The translations under genes were made by a program, and so were the position numbers. A stretch of 64,000 nucleotides of DNA from RGIG1902 sp034926865 (GTDB lineage: Bacteria; Bacillota; Clostridia; Oscillospirales; Butyricicoccaceae), in contig JAYFQP010000027.1 of NCBI GenBank assembly GCA_034926865.1, forward strand, positions 1-64,000. The letters run 5' to 3'. This document shows, one piece after another, positions 32,920-42,500 of the stretch (positions are counted from its first letter, which is position 1; each line of letters starts with the position of its first letter). Under the pieces are notes generated by a model that worked only from the letters and a program-made list of their open reading frames with translations, was not told the DNA's origin and searched no databases.

Positions 32920-33408
32920 ATGCAGGAAAAATTTAAAAACAGTCGGTTCGCCCTTCTTTATATATGGATGGCAAAAGCAAAATACACTATGGGCATCTTT
33001 TATGTATTTATTGTCTTTTTTTATCTGGTCTTTGGGGCCATAAGTGTTGCGCAAACTGTGACGCTTGACTTACCAACATCTATGGAAATGCTCTTTGCTT
33101 GTTTCTTTATAGGGCTTACTCAGCAGATAATAATGGCGCCTGAACACTTAACTGCCGCCCGGTCTTTATTGTGGATCGGGAGCGGCGCTTTGATAACGGC
33201 TGTTTTCAGCGTGGGATTCAAATGGTTCGAAGGGTTTCCTTCATGGTGCCTGCCTTTATTCATGGTTTGCATGGTAATAGCCATGGCGGCAGTGCTTTTA
33301 AACATCTATTTTCAACTTCACAATGAAACTCGAATGCTAAACAAACAGCTTGAACACTTTCAGAATAATTCAAAACTAACTTCGCACCCCAAAACTAAGG
33401 AGGGCTAA
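32920..33408 (+). CDS. DUF3021-family membrane protein
   Basis: 162 residues, start ATG 32920 after AGGAGG. Four membrane helices (about 28-48, 62-80, 90-108, 118-138) and a charged C-terminal tail (LHNETRMLNKQLEHF). Size, topology and position directly after a LytTR gene fit DUF3021. Probably the membrane partner that controls the LytTR regulator; the signal is unknown. Confidence 0.85.
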   Translation: MQEKFKNSRFALLYIWMAKAKYTMGIFYVFIVFFYLVFGAISVAQTVTLDLPTSMEMLFACFFIGLTQQIIMAPEHLTAARSLLWIGSGALITAVFSVGFKWFEGFPSWCLPLFMVCMVIAMAAVLLNIYFQLHNETRMLNKQLEHFQNNSKLTSHPKTKEG

Positions 33409-33411
33409 ACT

Positions 33412-34284
33412 ATGCAGGTAATCAATATTGAGCACCTAAGCAAAAACTACGGAAAGCATATTGGCATAAAAGATGTCACCTTTTCGCTTGACGAAGGGGA
33501 GATATTTGGATTTGTGGGGCCAAACGGCGCAGGCAAATCAACCACTATCCGCATACTGCTGAGCTTGATTTTTGCCGATGGGGGCAAGGCCAGTATAATG
33601 GGAAAAGACTGTGCAAAGGACTCGAAGCTTATTAAAGCTTATACGGGATATGTACCAAGCGATGTGCGCTTATATGAAGACATCAAAGTTTCAGAGCTGC
33701 TCAGGCGCAATGCCGGTTTTTATCAAAAAGAACAAGAAGAAGAGGCAGCCAGGCTCTGCAAGCTGTTTGATCTCGAAACAGGAAAACGCTTCAGGGAGCT
33801 TTCTACCGGAAACAAGAAAAAGGCTTCTCTTGTCTGTGCTCTTGCCTCAAAGCCTCGAATACTGATTTTGGATGAGCCAACCAGCGGTCTTGACCCTATG
33901 GTGCAGAAAGACCTGTTTATGGAGCTGAAAAGTCAGGCAGCACAGGGGGTTACAATCTTACTTTCAAGCCACAATCTTGCCGAGGTGCAAGAGTATTGTG
34001 ACAGGGTAGCTTTTATCCGCGACGGAAAAATCATTGCTGTTTCCGACCTTGCAGGAGCCGCGAAGAACCCGCGCAAGATAATCTCTGTTTACGGCGGAAC
34101 GCAGACGCCAAATGGTCTTGAACTTATTTCCGAAGATGGAAACAAGCGTATTTTTCGAACAGATTCAGACGGAGCTGAACTGTTAAAAATGTTGTGTGAG
34201 CTGAATCCCGATTCATTTACAGTACAGCACGAAAGCATTGAGGAACGTTTTATGTCTCTATATAGAGAGGAGAAAAAACAATGA
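33412..34284 (+). CDS. ABC transporter ATP-binding protein
   Basis: 290 residues. Walker A GPNGAGKST, signature LSTGNKKKASL (a variant of LSGGQ), Walker B ILILDEPTSGLDP and H-loop SSHNL are in order; a C-terminal extension (about 215-290) is typical of ABC-2 export systems. Only three bases separate it from the DUF3021 gene and it overlaps the permease by four, so it belongs to the same operon. Such LytTR-controlled exporters often handle antimicrobial peptides or lipid-active drugs; the substrate is not shown. Confidence 0.95.
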   Translation: MQVINIEHLSKNYGKHIGIKDVTFSLDEGEIFGFVGPNGAGKSTTIRILLSLIFADGGKASIMGKDCAKDSKLIKAYTGYVPSDVRLYEDIKVSELLRRNAGFYQKEQEEEAARLCKLFDLETGKRFRELSTGNKKKASLVCALASKPRILILDEPTSGLDPMVQKDLFMELKSQAAQGVTILLSSHNLAEVQEYCDRVAFIRDGKIIAVSDLAGAAKNPRKIISVYGGTQTPNGLELISEDGNKRIFRTDSDGAELLKMLCELNPDSFTVQHESIEERFMSLYREEKKQ

Positions 34285-35090
34285 GCATATTCCTATTGGA
34301 GTTTAGAAATATTCGCAAAAGCGTTTTAACCTGGACACTATCTGTAGGCAGTATTATCTTTTTGATGCTTGCATTCTTTCCATCAATGAAAACCGAAGCT
34401 ATGCAAGCCATTGCCAATGCCAAGCTTGACAGCATAGATCCTGCTATCTTAGCGGCTATGGGTATTAAAGAGATCCCTGATTTCACAATAATAACCAACT
34501 TCTTCGGTTATATCCTGCAATTCATAACCCTTGCTTTAATGGTATTTGCAACCCATCAGGCTGTATCAATGTTAATAAAGGAAGAAAGTGACGGAACGAT
34601 CGAGTACCTTTATTCCAAACCCGTATCCCGTGACAACATCTTGACTCAAAAAATAGCGGCACATGTAGTTTCCTTCTGCCTTATGCTGCTGGTCTTTATA
34701 GTCATAACAATATCAGGATACCTGGCCTTTAGTGACTATTCCTTCACGAAAAGCCTTAAGGAAAGCCTGATCATTTACGGAGGCATTCTATTCGTAGGCC
34801 TGATTTTCTCTTCGGTAGGATTTTTGGCATCATCACTGATAAGGAGCAGCCGCAGCTCCGCCGCAATAACAATTGCAATAGTATTCGGAACTTTTGTTTT
34901 AGGCGCTACATCGGCTGTAGTAAAAGAACTCGATTTTCTGGTCTACTTCTCGCCTATGGACTGGATAAAGGCCCAAAAACTGCTGAGTGACGGCCTCAAG
35001 CCGGCAGAGTGGGTCATTGGGGTAGGTTTGATACTAATCTGTACACTCTGCGCATGGGCAAGGTATCGCCGCAAAGACCTTTTGGTATAA
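34281..35090 (+). CDS. ABC-2 type transporter permease
   Basis: 269 residues with about six membrane helices: one near 15-35, a long extracytoplasmic loop to about 70, then helices around 75-100, 125-148, 158-182, 190-212 and 240-260. The segment MLIKEESDGTIEYLYSKPVSRDNIL after helix 2 is typical of ABC2_membrane_3/NosY-like permeases. Overlaps the ATPase gene (ATGA), so they form one exporter. Followed by a terminator at 35150-35190. Confidence 0.92.
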   Translation: MSIFLLEFRNIRKSVLTWTLSVGSIIFLMLAFFPSMKTEAMQAIANAKLDSIDPAILAAMGIKEIPDFTIITNFFGYILQFITLALMVFATHQAVSMLIKEESDGTIEYLYSKPVSRDNILTQKIAAHVVSFCLMLLVFIVITISGYLAFSDYSFTKSLKESLIIYGGILFVGLIFSSVGFLASSLIRSSRSSAAITIAIVFGTFVLGATSAVVKELDFLVYFSPMDWIKAQKLLSDGLKPAEWVIGVGLILICTLCAWARYRRKDLLV

Positions 35091-35149
35091 CGTAGTATTC
35101 TCTCCCTTCCACGCAAAGCAAACATTAGCCTCTAAAACGCAAAGCCACT

Positions 35150-35190
35150 ATCCACAGGCAAGATATAAGGTTGCCTGTGGATTTTTTATT
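35150..35190 (+). terminator. Terminator of the LytTR-ABC operon
   Basis: 12-bp perfect stem ATCCACAGGCAA, 9-base loop, then TTTTTATTT. Confidence 0.92.
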
Positions 35191-35259
35191 TATTTCTTGA
35201 TATAATGGCTTGAGTATACAAAGATATCTCTTTTTATCATTAATTAAGGAGATTTTTAA

Positions 35260-35967
35260 ATGTCAAAACGCGATCTGACAAATGAGCAAAAGAAACTTAA
35301 GACAGACCTGTGGATAATCTCTCTTGCTTCTCTTATATCTCTTTCAGTCTATATTATATTTCAAGATCAGCTGACGGCGCTTATTAAGGATAAAAGCCTA
35401 AATATAATTATTCGTACATTAATTGCAGCCGCGCTTCAATTCGGCATTGCAGGGCTTGGGATAACTATTGATATGGTTTTGAGAAAGGAAAGCCCATTTT
35501 CCTACGGCTTGAGAAAAAAAGGCGCCGCCGCTTCTATTCTGTTAAGCGGTTTGTGCTCTGTTCCCTATATTGCTTTTATCATTTTTTCCAAACAGTTCTC
35601 AGGTTATCTCCCCTTTAGAACTGTTTGGGTAACAAAAGAGGTTTTTGCCGGAGGCTTTCCCACAAATGCTATAGGCACATTTATAATCGCAGTGGCATGG
35701 GGATTTTTCGAGGGGTTCAATTATGTAGTAATAAGCGACAAAATCAACAAGCTGTCCCCCGTCAAAAACATTTGGATGAACAACGGGGCAATTATCTGCG
35801 CCGTAATATGTATCCTAATCCACGGAATTGTAGGCGTTACCGCGAATGGCATACTGGAAATGGCCTCTGTATTCATAATCATCTATGGCATGCTGGTCGT
35901 TAAAAAACATACTGGAAACGCATGGGGCTGTGTGTTTATATTCATCTTCTTATGGAATGCTTTTTAA
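35260..35967 (+). CDS. Polytopic membrane protein, possibly CPBP (Abi)-like
   Basis: 235 residues, start ATG 35260 after AAGGAG. About seven hydrophobic helices. The segment IAVAWGFFEGFNYVVISDKIN resembles motif 1 of CPBP/CAAX-protease-like proteins (EExxxR) but keeps only one Glu and no Arg, and a His occurs later (ICILIHGIVG), so protease activity is doubtful. Function not known. It lies alone between two terminated operons. Confidence 0.6.
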   Translation: MSKRDLTNEQKKLKTDLWIISLASLISLSVYIIFQDQLTALIKDKSLNIIIRTLIAAALQFGIAGLGITIDMVLRKESPFSYGLRKKGAAASILLSGLCSVPYIAFIIFSKQFSGYLPFRTVWVTKEVFAGGFPTNAIGTFIIAVAWGFFEGFNYVVISDKINKLSPVKNIWMNNGAIICAVICILIHGIVGVTANGILEMASVFIIIYGMLVVKKHTGNAWGCVFIFIFLWNAF

Positions 35968-36186
35968 TGGTATTTTAGAAATACACTCTTCTACGTGAAA
36001 AAGTCACAGAAACCGTGCTTAAGAATGTGGTAGGATATAGCAAATAGCATGTGCATATTTACCCTGTTGCCAATATCTGCTTTCCCTACTATGATATTGA
36101 TTAAGGAAAAAGCCCATTTAAGCTCAGGGCTTTCTAATATATGCATCTCTCAGGCTCGCCAACAACAACCAAGAGGTGACATCTGT

Positions 36187-37395
36187 ATGAATTTAACAAC
36201 CCAAGGCGGAGTATCCGCTCTCACAATCCTAGCCCAGGGGCTAATCAGCTTTTTTTCTCCTTGTGTCTTTCCAATAATCCCGCTTTTTTTGGGGTATCTT
36301 TCGGGCTCGTCAAATCTTGACACGGAATATGAGGGCAAGAGAAAATCACGTTTGCTCCTGAACACCTTCTTTTTTATACTTGGCATAAGTTTTGCCTTTT
36401 TCCTGCTCGGGCTGGGGTTTACGTCGTTTGGGCAGTTCTTCAACGAAAACAGCGGGCTCATATCAAAGATCGGCGGAGTAATAATTACACTCTTTGGTAT
36501 TTATCAGCTTGGGCTGTTTGGCCAGTCAAAGTTTCTCAGCCGTGAAGCAAGACTCCCGTTTTCAATGGAAAAAGCCTCTGCCAGCCCACTGACAGCTGCC
36601 CTGATGGGCTTTACTTTTAGCTTTGGGTGGACACCCTGCGTAGGCCCGGCTTTGGCATCTGCTCTTCTTATGGCATCTTCAGCACAAAGCTCAGCGCAGG
36701 GATTCGCTCTTATCGGCATTTATACCCTGGGATTTACCCTTCCGTTTCTAATCGTTGCCCTTTTCGCCGAAAAGCTGCTTGATCTCTTCTCAAAGAAAGG
36801 GCATATCGTAACGATAGCGCAAAAGATCGGTGCCGTATTAATGATAATTATGGGCGTTCTTATGCTTACCGGCTATTTCACTCCAGCTTCAGCCTCAGCT
36901 CCCTCTGATGCCTCAGAATCTTCTGATTCCCAAGAGGAAGAACGAAACAAGGTGTCCGCACCGGAAATAACGCTAAAAGACCGAGACGGCAACGAGCATT
37001 CTCTGGAGGACTACAAGGGCAAAACTGTGTTCCTCAACTTTTGGGCAACATGGTGCGGCCCATGCAAAAGCGAAATGCCGGATATACAGAAGCTTTACGA
37101 AAATTATGGCTCCAACGAAGATGATATCGTCATTATTTCAATAGCCTGCCCAAATTACTACAAGGAGACATCTCAGCAGAAGATCGAAAAATTCCTTGAC
37201 GAAAATGAATACACATATCCCGTATTATTTGACGCTGATGCGGCAACTCTGGAAGCCTATGGGGTTTCCTCCTTCCCCACCACCTACATGATAGATGACG
37301 ACGGAAACATTTTTGGATATGTTCAGGGCTCGATGTCCTATGAAACCATGGTAGATATAATCAAACAAACAATAGAAAAGGATTACCGCAACTGA
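36187..37395 (+). CDS. CcdA-thioredoxin fusion (membrane thiol electron transfer)
   Basis: 402 residues, start ATG 36187 behind AGAGGTGA. Residues about 1-235 are a six-helix CcdA/DsbD-beta domain with the paired cysteines SPCVFPIIPL and WTPCVGPA. After a Ser-rich linker, residues about 265-400 form a TlpA/ResA-like thioredoxin domain with WCGPC (Cys290 and Cys293), a TYPVLFD strand and cis-Pro in SFPTTYMID. The protein would carry electrons from cytoplasmic thioredoxin to the outer face and use them there, as DsbD does. No cytochrome c genes are near. The two-component system starting four bases later is probably co-transcribed. Confidence 0.92.
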   Translation: MNLTTQGGVSALTILAQGLISFFSPCVFPIIPLFLGYLSGSSNLDTEYEGKRKSRLLLNTFFFILGISFAFFLLGLGFTSFGQFFNENSGLISKIGGVIITLFGIYQLGLFGQSKFLSREARLPFSMEKASASPLTAALMGFTFSFGWTPCVGPALASALLMASSAQSSAQGFALIGIYTLGFTLPFLIVALFAEKLLDLFSKKGHIVTIAQKIGAVLMIIMGVLMLTGYFTPASASAPSDASESSDSQEEERNKVSAPEITLKDRDGNEHSLEDYKGKTVFLNFWATWCGPCKSEMPDIQKLYENYGSNEDDIVIISIACPNYYKETSQQKIEKFLDENEYTYPVLFDADAATLEAYGVSSFPTTYMIDDDGNIFGYVQGSMSYETMVDIIKQTIEKDYRN

Positions 37396-37399
37396 CAAA

Positions 37400-38782
37400 A
37401 TGAAAATCAAAACCCGAATCCTCCTCTACAACACCCTTATGGTGCTTATATCCCTGATTGCCCTGCTGCTGATTGGAACCATCGTCATAGGAGTTCTCGG
37501 CAGCGGACAGTCTTCCGTAAAGGGCAATACTCTTACGAAAGCCGAAAAACTGATGAATTCTCTCTCGTCCGGAACCACCTCCTTCGAGGATGCCGGACGG
37601 GATTTTTCGGCTATCGGCTATTCGCTCTATGTCCTTATGCCTGAGGATAAGGTGACGGTCTATGGCATAGAGCCGCAGGAAGACCTGACTTGGATAATGA
37701 CGGATCCGGATCTTGAAACAACCAAGCTGTTTTCGCTCTCGAACAATGTAATAATAGCCCGAAAGATATCTCCATATCTTTTAATTGCCATAAATAATGC
37801 GGAACAAAAGCCCGGAGGCCCAAAAAGCCTGCTGATGACTTTTTTGACAGTTGGCGGGATATCTATAGCTGTTATTCTTGCAATAAGCTATATTTTCACT
37901 GCCAATATACTAAGGCATATCTCCAAACCTCTTTCGGCGCTTGTAATTGGGGCAGGGCGAGTCGAGCTGGGCAATCTTTCATCCCCGATCGACTATCACG
38001 GCTCAGATGAGTTTAAAGTCGTCTGCGACGCCTTTAACCGAATGCAGGAGCATTTAAAAAACGAACGCGACAAAAATGCGGCCTACGAAAAGGCCAGAAC
38101 CGATCTTATTTCAGGAATATCCCATGATCTTCGCACACCCCTTACCTCTGTAAAAGGCTATATCAAGGGCATACAGGACGGCATAGCCAACACCCCTGAA
38201 AAGGAACAGCGTTATCTTCAGACTGCATATTCAAAGGCTTCCGAAATGGACACACTTCTCCAGAAGCTTTTCTTCTTTTCAAAAGTTGAAACAGGCAATC
38301 TTCCGCTAAACAAGCGCCCTATTGATCTTGCTGACTTTATCCGCAACTATGTCGAGGAGGCCTCTCTCGATCCAAGGCTGCAGAGCGTAAGTATAACCTC
38401 TCACGTTCTTGACCGCCCGCATATGGCAGAGATCGACTCAGAACAGCTAAGGCGAGTGTTCACCAATCTAACGGAGAACTCTATAAAGTATGCAGGTATC
38501 GAAAACCTCAAGATAACAATAACGATTAGCCGAGACAGCGGTTTTGAAATCATAACCTTCTCAGATAATGGTAAGGGGGTTTCACAGGATATGCTGCCAT
38601 ATTTGTTTGAGCAGTTCTGGAGAGGCGACAGCGCCAGAAAAGAGGGCGGCAACAGCAGCGGCTTGGGGCTTTATATAGTCAAATACATAGTTGACTCCCA
38701 CGGAGGCAGCGTATCGGCGTCAAACGAAGGTGGATTGCGTATTACAATCAGGCTTCCGGCGCAAAAGGAGGTACAGGCATGA
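37400..38782 (+). CDS. HAMP-containing sensor histidine kinase
   Basis: 460 residues. Membrane helices at about 10-32 and 147-170 flank an extracytoplasmic sensor region, followed by HAMP (about 170-222), the dimerisation domain with ISHDLRTPL (His242) and an HATPase domain (NLTENSIKYA, DNGKGVS, SGLGLYIVKYI). Four bases separate it from the CcdA-thioredoxin gene and it overlaps the regulator by four. The context suggests it may sense envelope redox or stress; that is inference. Confidence 0.93.
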   Translation: MKIKTRILLYNTLMVLISLIALLLIGTIVIGVLGSGQSSVKGNTLTKAEKLMNSLSSGTTSFEDAGRDFSAIGYSLYVLMPEDKVTVYGIEPQEDLTWIMTDPDLETTKLFSLSNNVIIARKISPYLLIAINNAEQKPGGPKSLLMTFLTVGGISIAVILAISYIFTANILRHISKPLSALVIGAGRVELGNLSSPIDYHGSDEFKVVCDAFNRMQEHLKNERDKNAAYEKARTDLISGISHDLRTPLTSVKGYIKGIQDGIANTPEKEQRYLQTAYSKASEMDTLLQKLFFFSKVETGNLPLNKRPIDLADFIRNYVEEASLDPRLQSVSITSHVLDRPHMAEIDSEQLRRVFTNLTENSIKYAGIENLKITITISRDSGFEIITFSDNGKGVSQDMLPYLFEQFWRGDSARKEGGNSSGLGLYIVKYIVDSHGGSVSASNEGGLRITIRLPAQKEVQA

Positions 38783-39483
38783 AACGTATATTAATATGTG
38801 AGGACGACAGGGAGATAGCCGAGCTTGAGCGTGACTATCTTGAGATGAACACTTTTGATGCTGAAATCGTTCCAGATGGGAACACCGCTCTTGAAAAAGG
38901 ACTTCAGGGTGGCTATGATCTTATCCTCTTAGACGTGATGCTTCCCGGAATAGACGGGTATGAACTGTGCCGGCGTTTCAGGGAAAAGCTCGACATCCCC
39001 ATACTCATGGTAACAGCAAGAGGTGAATCCGCAGATAAAATACTCGGCCTCGGGCTTGGCGCCGATGACTATATTCCAAAACCATTTGATCCTGCCGAGC
39101 TTGTTGCCCGCATAAAGTCACACATAAACCGTTACGAGCGCTTGACCTCCCCCGGCGCCTCCTCAAACAAAGCCGACGAAATAATTATCGGCCCCATTGC
39201 AATCTACCCCAAAAATTGGAAAGTCTTTAAGCATAATCAAGAGCTTAAGCTGCCAAACCGTGAGTTTGAAATACTTGTATTTCTTGCTCAAAATCCCAAC
39301 ACGGTATTTTCAAGAGAGCAGATTTTTGAGCGTATCTGGGGCATAGGCTATATAAGCGACAGTGCCACAGTTACAGTACATATTGGGCGCATAAGGGAAA
39401 AAATAGAAGACGACCCGCAGAACCCCAGGATAATTGAAACCATATGGGGCGCCGGATATCGTCTAAATATACTTGAGGTATAG
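38779..39483 (+). CDS. OmpR-family response regulator
   Basis: 234 residues. Receiver (about 3-115) with EDD at 8-10, Asp52 in LILLDVMLP and Lys in PKPFDP; winged helix (about 135-232) with LPNREFEILVFL and VTVHIGRIREKIE. Overlap ATGA with the kinase shows they are partners. The next gene starts two bases after its stop. Confidence 0.94.
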   Translation: MKRILICEDDREIAELERDYLEMNTFDAEIVPDGNTALEKGLQGGYDLILLDVMLPGIDGYELCRRFREKLDIPILMVTARGESADKILGLGLGADDYIPKPFDPAELVARIKSHINRYERLTSPGASSNKADEIIIGPIAIYPKNWKVFKHNQELKLPNREFEILVFLAQNPNTVFSREQIFERIWGIGYISDSATVTVHIGRIREKIEDDPQNPRIIETIWGAGYRLNILEV

Positions 39484-39485
39484 CA

Positions 39486-40022
39486 ATGAAACGTATAATC
39501 ATCATCGGCTGCTGCGGAAGCGGCAAAAGCACCCTGTCCAAAAAGCTATCCTCCCTTCTCTCCCTTCCTGCCGTACACCTTGACAAGCTGTTTTGGCAGG
39601 AAGGCTGGGTCAGCGTGGGAAACGAGGAGTTTGACAAGCGCCTCGATGAAGCGCTGAAAAAAGAATGCTGGATAATAGACGGCAATTTCAGCCGAACTCT
39701 GCCAAAAAGGCTTGAACGGTGCGATACAGTAATCTACCTTGATTACCCTGCCCTAAGATGCGTATTCAGAGTTTTGAAGCGAGTTATCTCCTCTCATGGA
39801 AGAGTAAGAGGAGATATGGCAGATGGATGCCCTGAAAAGCTGGATATCCCATTTCTTCTGTATACGCTTCGTTTTAATTCCAAAAACAGAAAATCTATCT
39901 ATTCAAGCATTTCTTCATATCCGGAAAAAACTGTAATTATACTCAAAAATGACTGCGAGATTCTACAATTTCTCCAAAGCATAAGTTCTGGTGAGACAGC
40001 CAAAGCCGCTAAGCTTTTATAA
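39486..40022 (+). CDS. P-loop nucleotide kinase-like protein (FlaR/AAA_17 type)
   Basis: 178 residues. Walker A GCCGSGKST at the N-terminus, then LPAVHLDKLFWQEGW, WIIDGNFSRTL and an Arg-rich lid (LKRVISSHGRVRGDMADG). The layout is that of the 'topology modulation protein'/FlaR family, related to adenylate kinases; the real substrate of these proteins is unclear. It is the last gene of the CcdA-thioredoxin, kinase, regulator operon and is followed by a terminator. Confidence 0.85.
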   Translation: MKRIIIIGCCGSGKSTLSKKLSSLLSLPAVHLDKLFWQEGWVSVGNEEFDKRLDEALKKECWIIDGNFSRTLPKRLERCDTVIYLDYPALRCVFRVLKRVISSHGRVRGDMADGCPEKLDIPFLLYTLRFNSKNRKSIYSSISSYPEKTVIILKNDCEILQFLQSISSGETAKAAKLL

Positions 40023-40025
40023 ATT

Positions 40026-40059
40026 AATAGCCTGCTTTTTAAAAAAGCAGGCTATTTTA
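40026..40059. terminator. Terminator between convergent genes
   Basis: Stem of about 14 bp AATAGCCTGCTTTT/AAAAGCAGGCTATT with T-runs on both strands; serves the forward operon and possibly the small reverse membrane gene. Confidence 0.85.
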
Positions 40060-40090
40060 TCTATATATATCCATAAATTAAATGCAAATC

Positions 40091-40282
40091 TTATTTCCTT
40101 CTTTTATGAACAGGAACAGCAAACAAAGCCGTCATCACTACAAGATAAATCCCATAAAACCCATATGTTACAGTGTTGTTCCACGGCCAGCTGAACTCCG
40201 GATGCCCAAGGGCAAACCAAAAAAAGGCCATTGCCAACCCCAACATTATTATCGCAGTATTTCTCATAATTCCGATTTTCAT
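40091..40282 (-). CDS. Small two-helix membrane protein
   Basis: 63 residues: MKIGIMRN, a helix (about 9-27), a loop with HPEFSWPWNN, a second helix (about 36-57) and a basic end VHKRRK. GAGGAGG seven bases before ATG 40282 strongly supports translation. No family recognised. Confidence 0.72.
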   Translation of the reverse strand: MKIGIMRNTAIIMLGLAMAFFWFALGHPEFSWPWNNTVTYGFYGIYLVVMTALFAVPVHKRRK

Positions 40283-40459
40283 ACTGCCATCCTCCTCGTT
40301 TAATGTATTTTCCCCCTGAACCTCGGCAAATCAGCCTTTGCCGACAAAAATAAAAATTATTACATTTCAGGATATGTATGCTGTTATGACATTACTATAT
40401 CATTAAATGTGTCCTATTTTCTTTTGAAATATCTTGAGATTTCCTTAAGATTTGGTTAC

Positions 40460-40493
40460 AAAAAGATCCCGCCCCTAATTGGGGGCGGGATCA
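40460..40493 (-). terminator. Terminator of the Mrp gene
   Basis: 11-bp GC-rich stem GATCCCGCCCC/GGGGCGGGATC; on the reverse strand followed by TTTTTG. Confidence 0.88.
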
Positions 40494-40505
40494 AATGATT
40501 TCATT

Positions 40506-41336
40506 TCAAATCTTTTCTACAGCTGTCATCATTTCATAAAGCTGAGGACAATCGATCTCATCTGCCTTACCGCTGTCAATTGCCGCTGAATATACCGGAT
40601 CAATAGGCAACTTTGCAATATTGGCAATACCCATTATGGCAGCAGTTTCCTCAAGACGGCTTTTGCCAAAGAGACTTATTTGCTTTCCGCAATCAGGACA
40701 GTCAACATAACTCATATTCTCAACGAGCCCTATAACGGGTATATCCATAAGTCTGGCCATGTTTACGGCCTTCTCAACTATCATCGCAACAAGCTCTTGA
40801 GGCGTCGTAACTATAATTATACCGTCAAGCGGTATCGACTGAAATACTGTAAGCGCTACATCGCCCGTTCCAGGAGGCATATCGATAAACATAAAGTCTA
40901 CATCGCCCCAAAGAACATCGGTCCAGAACTGTTTAACCGTTCCGGCAATAATCGGGCCTCTCCATACAACCGGCGCCGATTCATCTTCGAGCAGCAGGTT
41001 AAGAGACATAACTTTTATGCCGTGACTTGTTTCAACAGGCAGTATTCCCTCTCCGGTTCCCATAGCCCTCTCATGAAGCCCGAAAGCCTTTGGGATAGAG
41101 GGTCCAGTTATATCTGAATCAAGTATTGCGGTCTTCCAGCCCCTTCGGCTTGATATTGAAGCCATAGCCGAGGTTACAAAGCTCTTCCCTACGCCTCCCT
41201 TTCCGCTTACTATGCCTATTACCTTTTTTATGTTTGCGGTCTCATGAGGCTTTACCAAAAAATCCTCTTTTTTCATCTTCCTATCAGGGCAGTCACTTTG
41301 GCAAGAAGAACAATTGTGGTCGCAGTTTTGGCTCAT
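40506..41336 (-). CDS. Mrp/NBP35-family Fe-S cluster carrier ATPase
   Basis: 276 residues from ATG 41336 (GGAG upstream; an upstream in-frame ATG would add 15 residues without a site). N-terminal cysteine cluster CDHNCSSCQSDC, as in NBP35; deviant Walker A GKGGVGKS; FIDMPPGTGD; and CPDCGK near the C-terminus, whose CxxC binds a bridging [4Fe-4S] cluster at the dimer interface. The family transfers clusters to apo-proteins. No partner genes adjoin. Confidence 0.94.
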   Translation of the reverse strand: MSQNCDHNCSSCQSDCPDRKMKKEDFLVKPHETANIKKVIGIVSGKGGVGKSFVTSAMASISSRRGWKTAILDSDITGPSIPKAFGLHERAMGTGEGILPVETSHGIKVMSLNLLLEDESAPVVWRGPIIAGTVKQFWTDVLWGDVDFMFIDMPPGTGDVALTVFQSIPLDGIIIVTTPQELVAMIVEKAVNMARLMDIPVIGLVENMSYVDCPDCGKQISLFGKSRLEETAAIMGIANIAKLPIDPVYSAAIDSGKADEIDCPQLYEMMTAVEKI

Positions 41337-41541
41337 TTCTTCATCTCCGAATAAAAGATTGTTTAAATTATTATAACCCATTTAGAGTCATTGTCAAGGA
41401 TAGCGGCTGTTGGGCCATATTTATAACCGCTCGAAATTAGTCAGAATATGTCTTGATAATAAAGCCAAAGGCTGATAAAATTATAATATGTTTAAATAGT
41501 TTTCAATGAAAACATTGACAGACAATAAATAGGAGGTATAT

Positions 41542-42486
41542 ATGAAGCTTAGCATTTTAGAGCCCCTCGGCATAGACATGGCCAAGCTGCGCTCCATGGC
41601 GGATGAGTCCGTGGGCGGCAGGATGGAGATAGTATGTTATGACAGCAGAGTTGAGGATGCCGAAACGCTGATAGAAAGAAGCCGTGATTCTGATGTTGTA
41701 GTTCTTTCAAATTTCAAATACAGCAGAGAAGTAATGTCGCATTGCCCAAATCTGAAAATGGTATGCGTGGCCTTCACGGGGGTCGATCATGTTGACCTTG
41801 AATACTGCCGAGATCACCAAATAACCGTCTGCAACTGCGCCGGATATTCTACAGTAGCTGTAGCTGACCTTGTATTCGGCATGGTAATCAGCCTTGCGAG
41901 AAATATCCCCCAGTGTGATGCCGCGGTACGTTCCGGCGGCACAAAAGACGGCCTCGTCGGCTTTGAGCTTGAAGGTAAGACCTTCGGTGTAGTTGGTCTT
42001 GGCGCTATCGGACAAAGGGTAGCCAAAATTGCCTCTGCTTTTGGCTGCAATGTTCTCGGGTATAACCGTTCCCCCAAGCAAATAGAAGGCGTAAAACAGG
42101 TAGTGCTTGAGGAGCTTTTGGCAAACAGCGATATAGTATCTCTTCATATACCTCAAACCTCTGAGACTGTTGGGCTTATAAACCGTGAGCGTCTTTCGCT
42201 GATGAAAAAGAATGCATTTCTGATCAATACCGCACGCGGACCAATAGTAGACAGTGAGGCCCTTGCATGGGCTCTTAAGGAAAACATCATTGCCGGCGCC
42301 GCTGTTGATGTTTTTGAAAAGGAACCTCCCATTGCGAAAGAACATCCGCTTTTTTCAGCTCCACATCTTCTTGCCACACCTCATGTTGCATTCGCAAGCA
42401 AACAGGCCTTTGAGAAAAGAGCTGTAATCGTATTTGAAAATATCATCAAATGGCTGGATGGCAAACCTCAAAATGTAATAAAATAA
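41542..42486 (+). CDS. D-isomer-specific 2-hydroxyacid dehydrogenase
   Basis: 314 residues, start ATG 41542 after AGGAGG. NAD-binding motif GVVGLGAIGQRVA, catalytic Arg in NTARGPIVDSEAL, Glu in FEKEPPI and His in LATPHVAF are all present. Likely a phosphoglycerate/glyoxylate/lactate-type reductase using NAD(P)H; substrate not assignable. Fourteen bases lie between its stop and the mscL start, so the two may be co-transcribed. Confidence 0.93.
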   Translation: MKLSILEPLGIDMAKLRSMADESVGGRMEIVCYDSRVEDAETLIERSRDSDVVVLSNFKYSREVMSHCPNLKMVCVAFTGVDHVDLEYCRDHQITVCNCAGYSTVAVADLVFGMVISLARNIPQCDAAVRSGGTKDGLVGFELEGKTFGVVGLGAIGQRVAKIASAFGCNVLGYNRSPKQIEGVKQVVLEELLANSDIVSLHIPQTSETVGLINRERLSLMKKNAFLINTARGPIVDSEALAWALKENIIAGAAVDVFEKEPPIAKEHPLFSAPHLLATPHVAFASKQAFEKRAVIVFENIIKWLDGKPQNVIK

Positions 42487-42500
42487 AAGGAGGATCTAGT

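Noticed and set aside
36049..36186. 46-codon N-terminal extension of the CcdA-thioredoxin frame
   Set aside because: CcdA proteins begin just before the first helix, and ATG 36187 has a good ribosome binding site.
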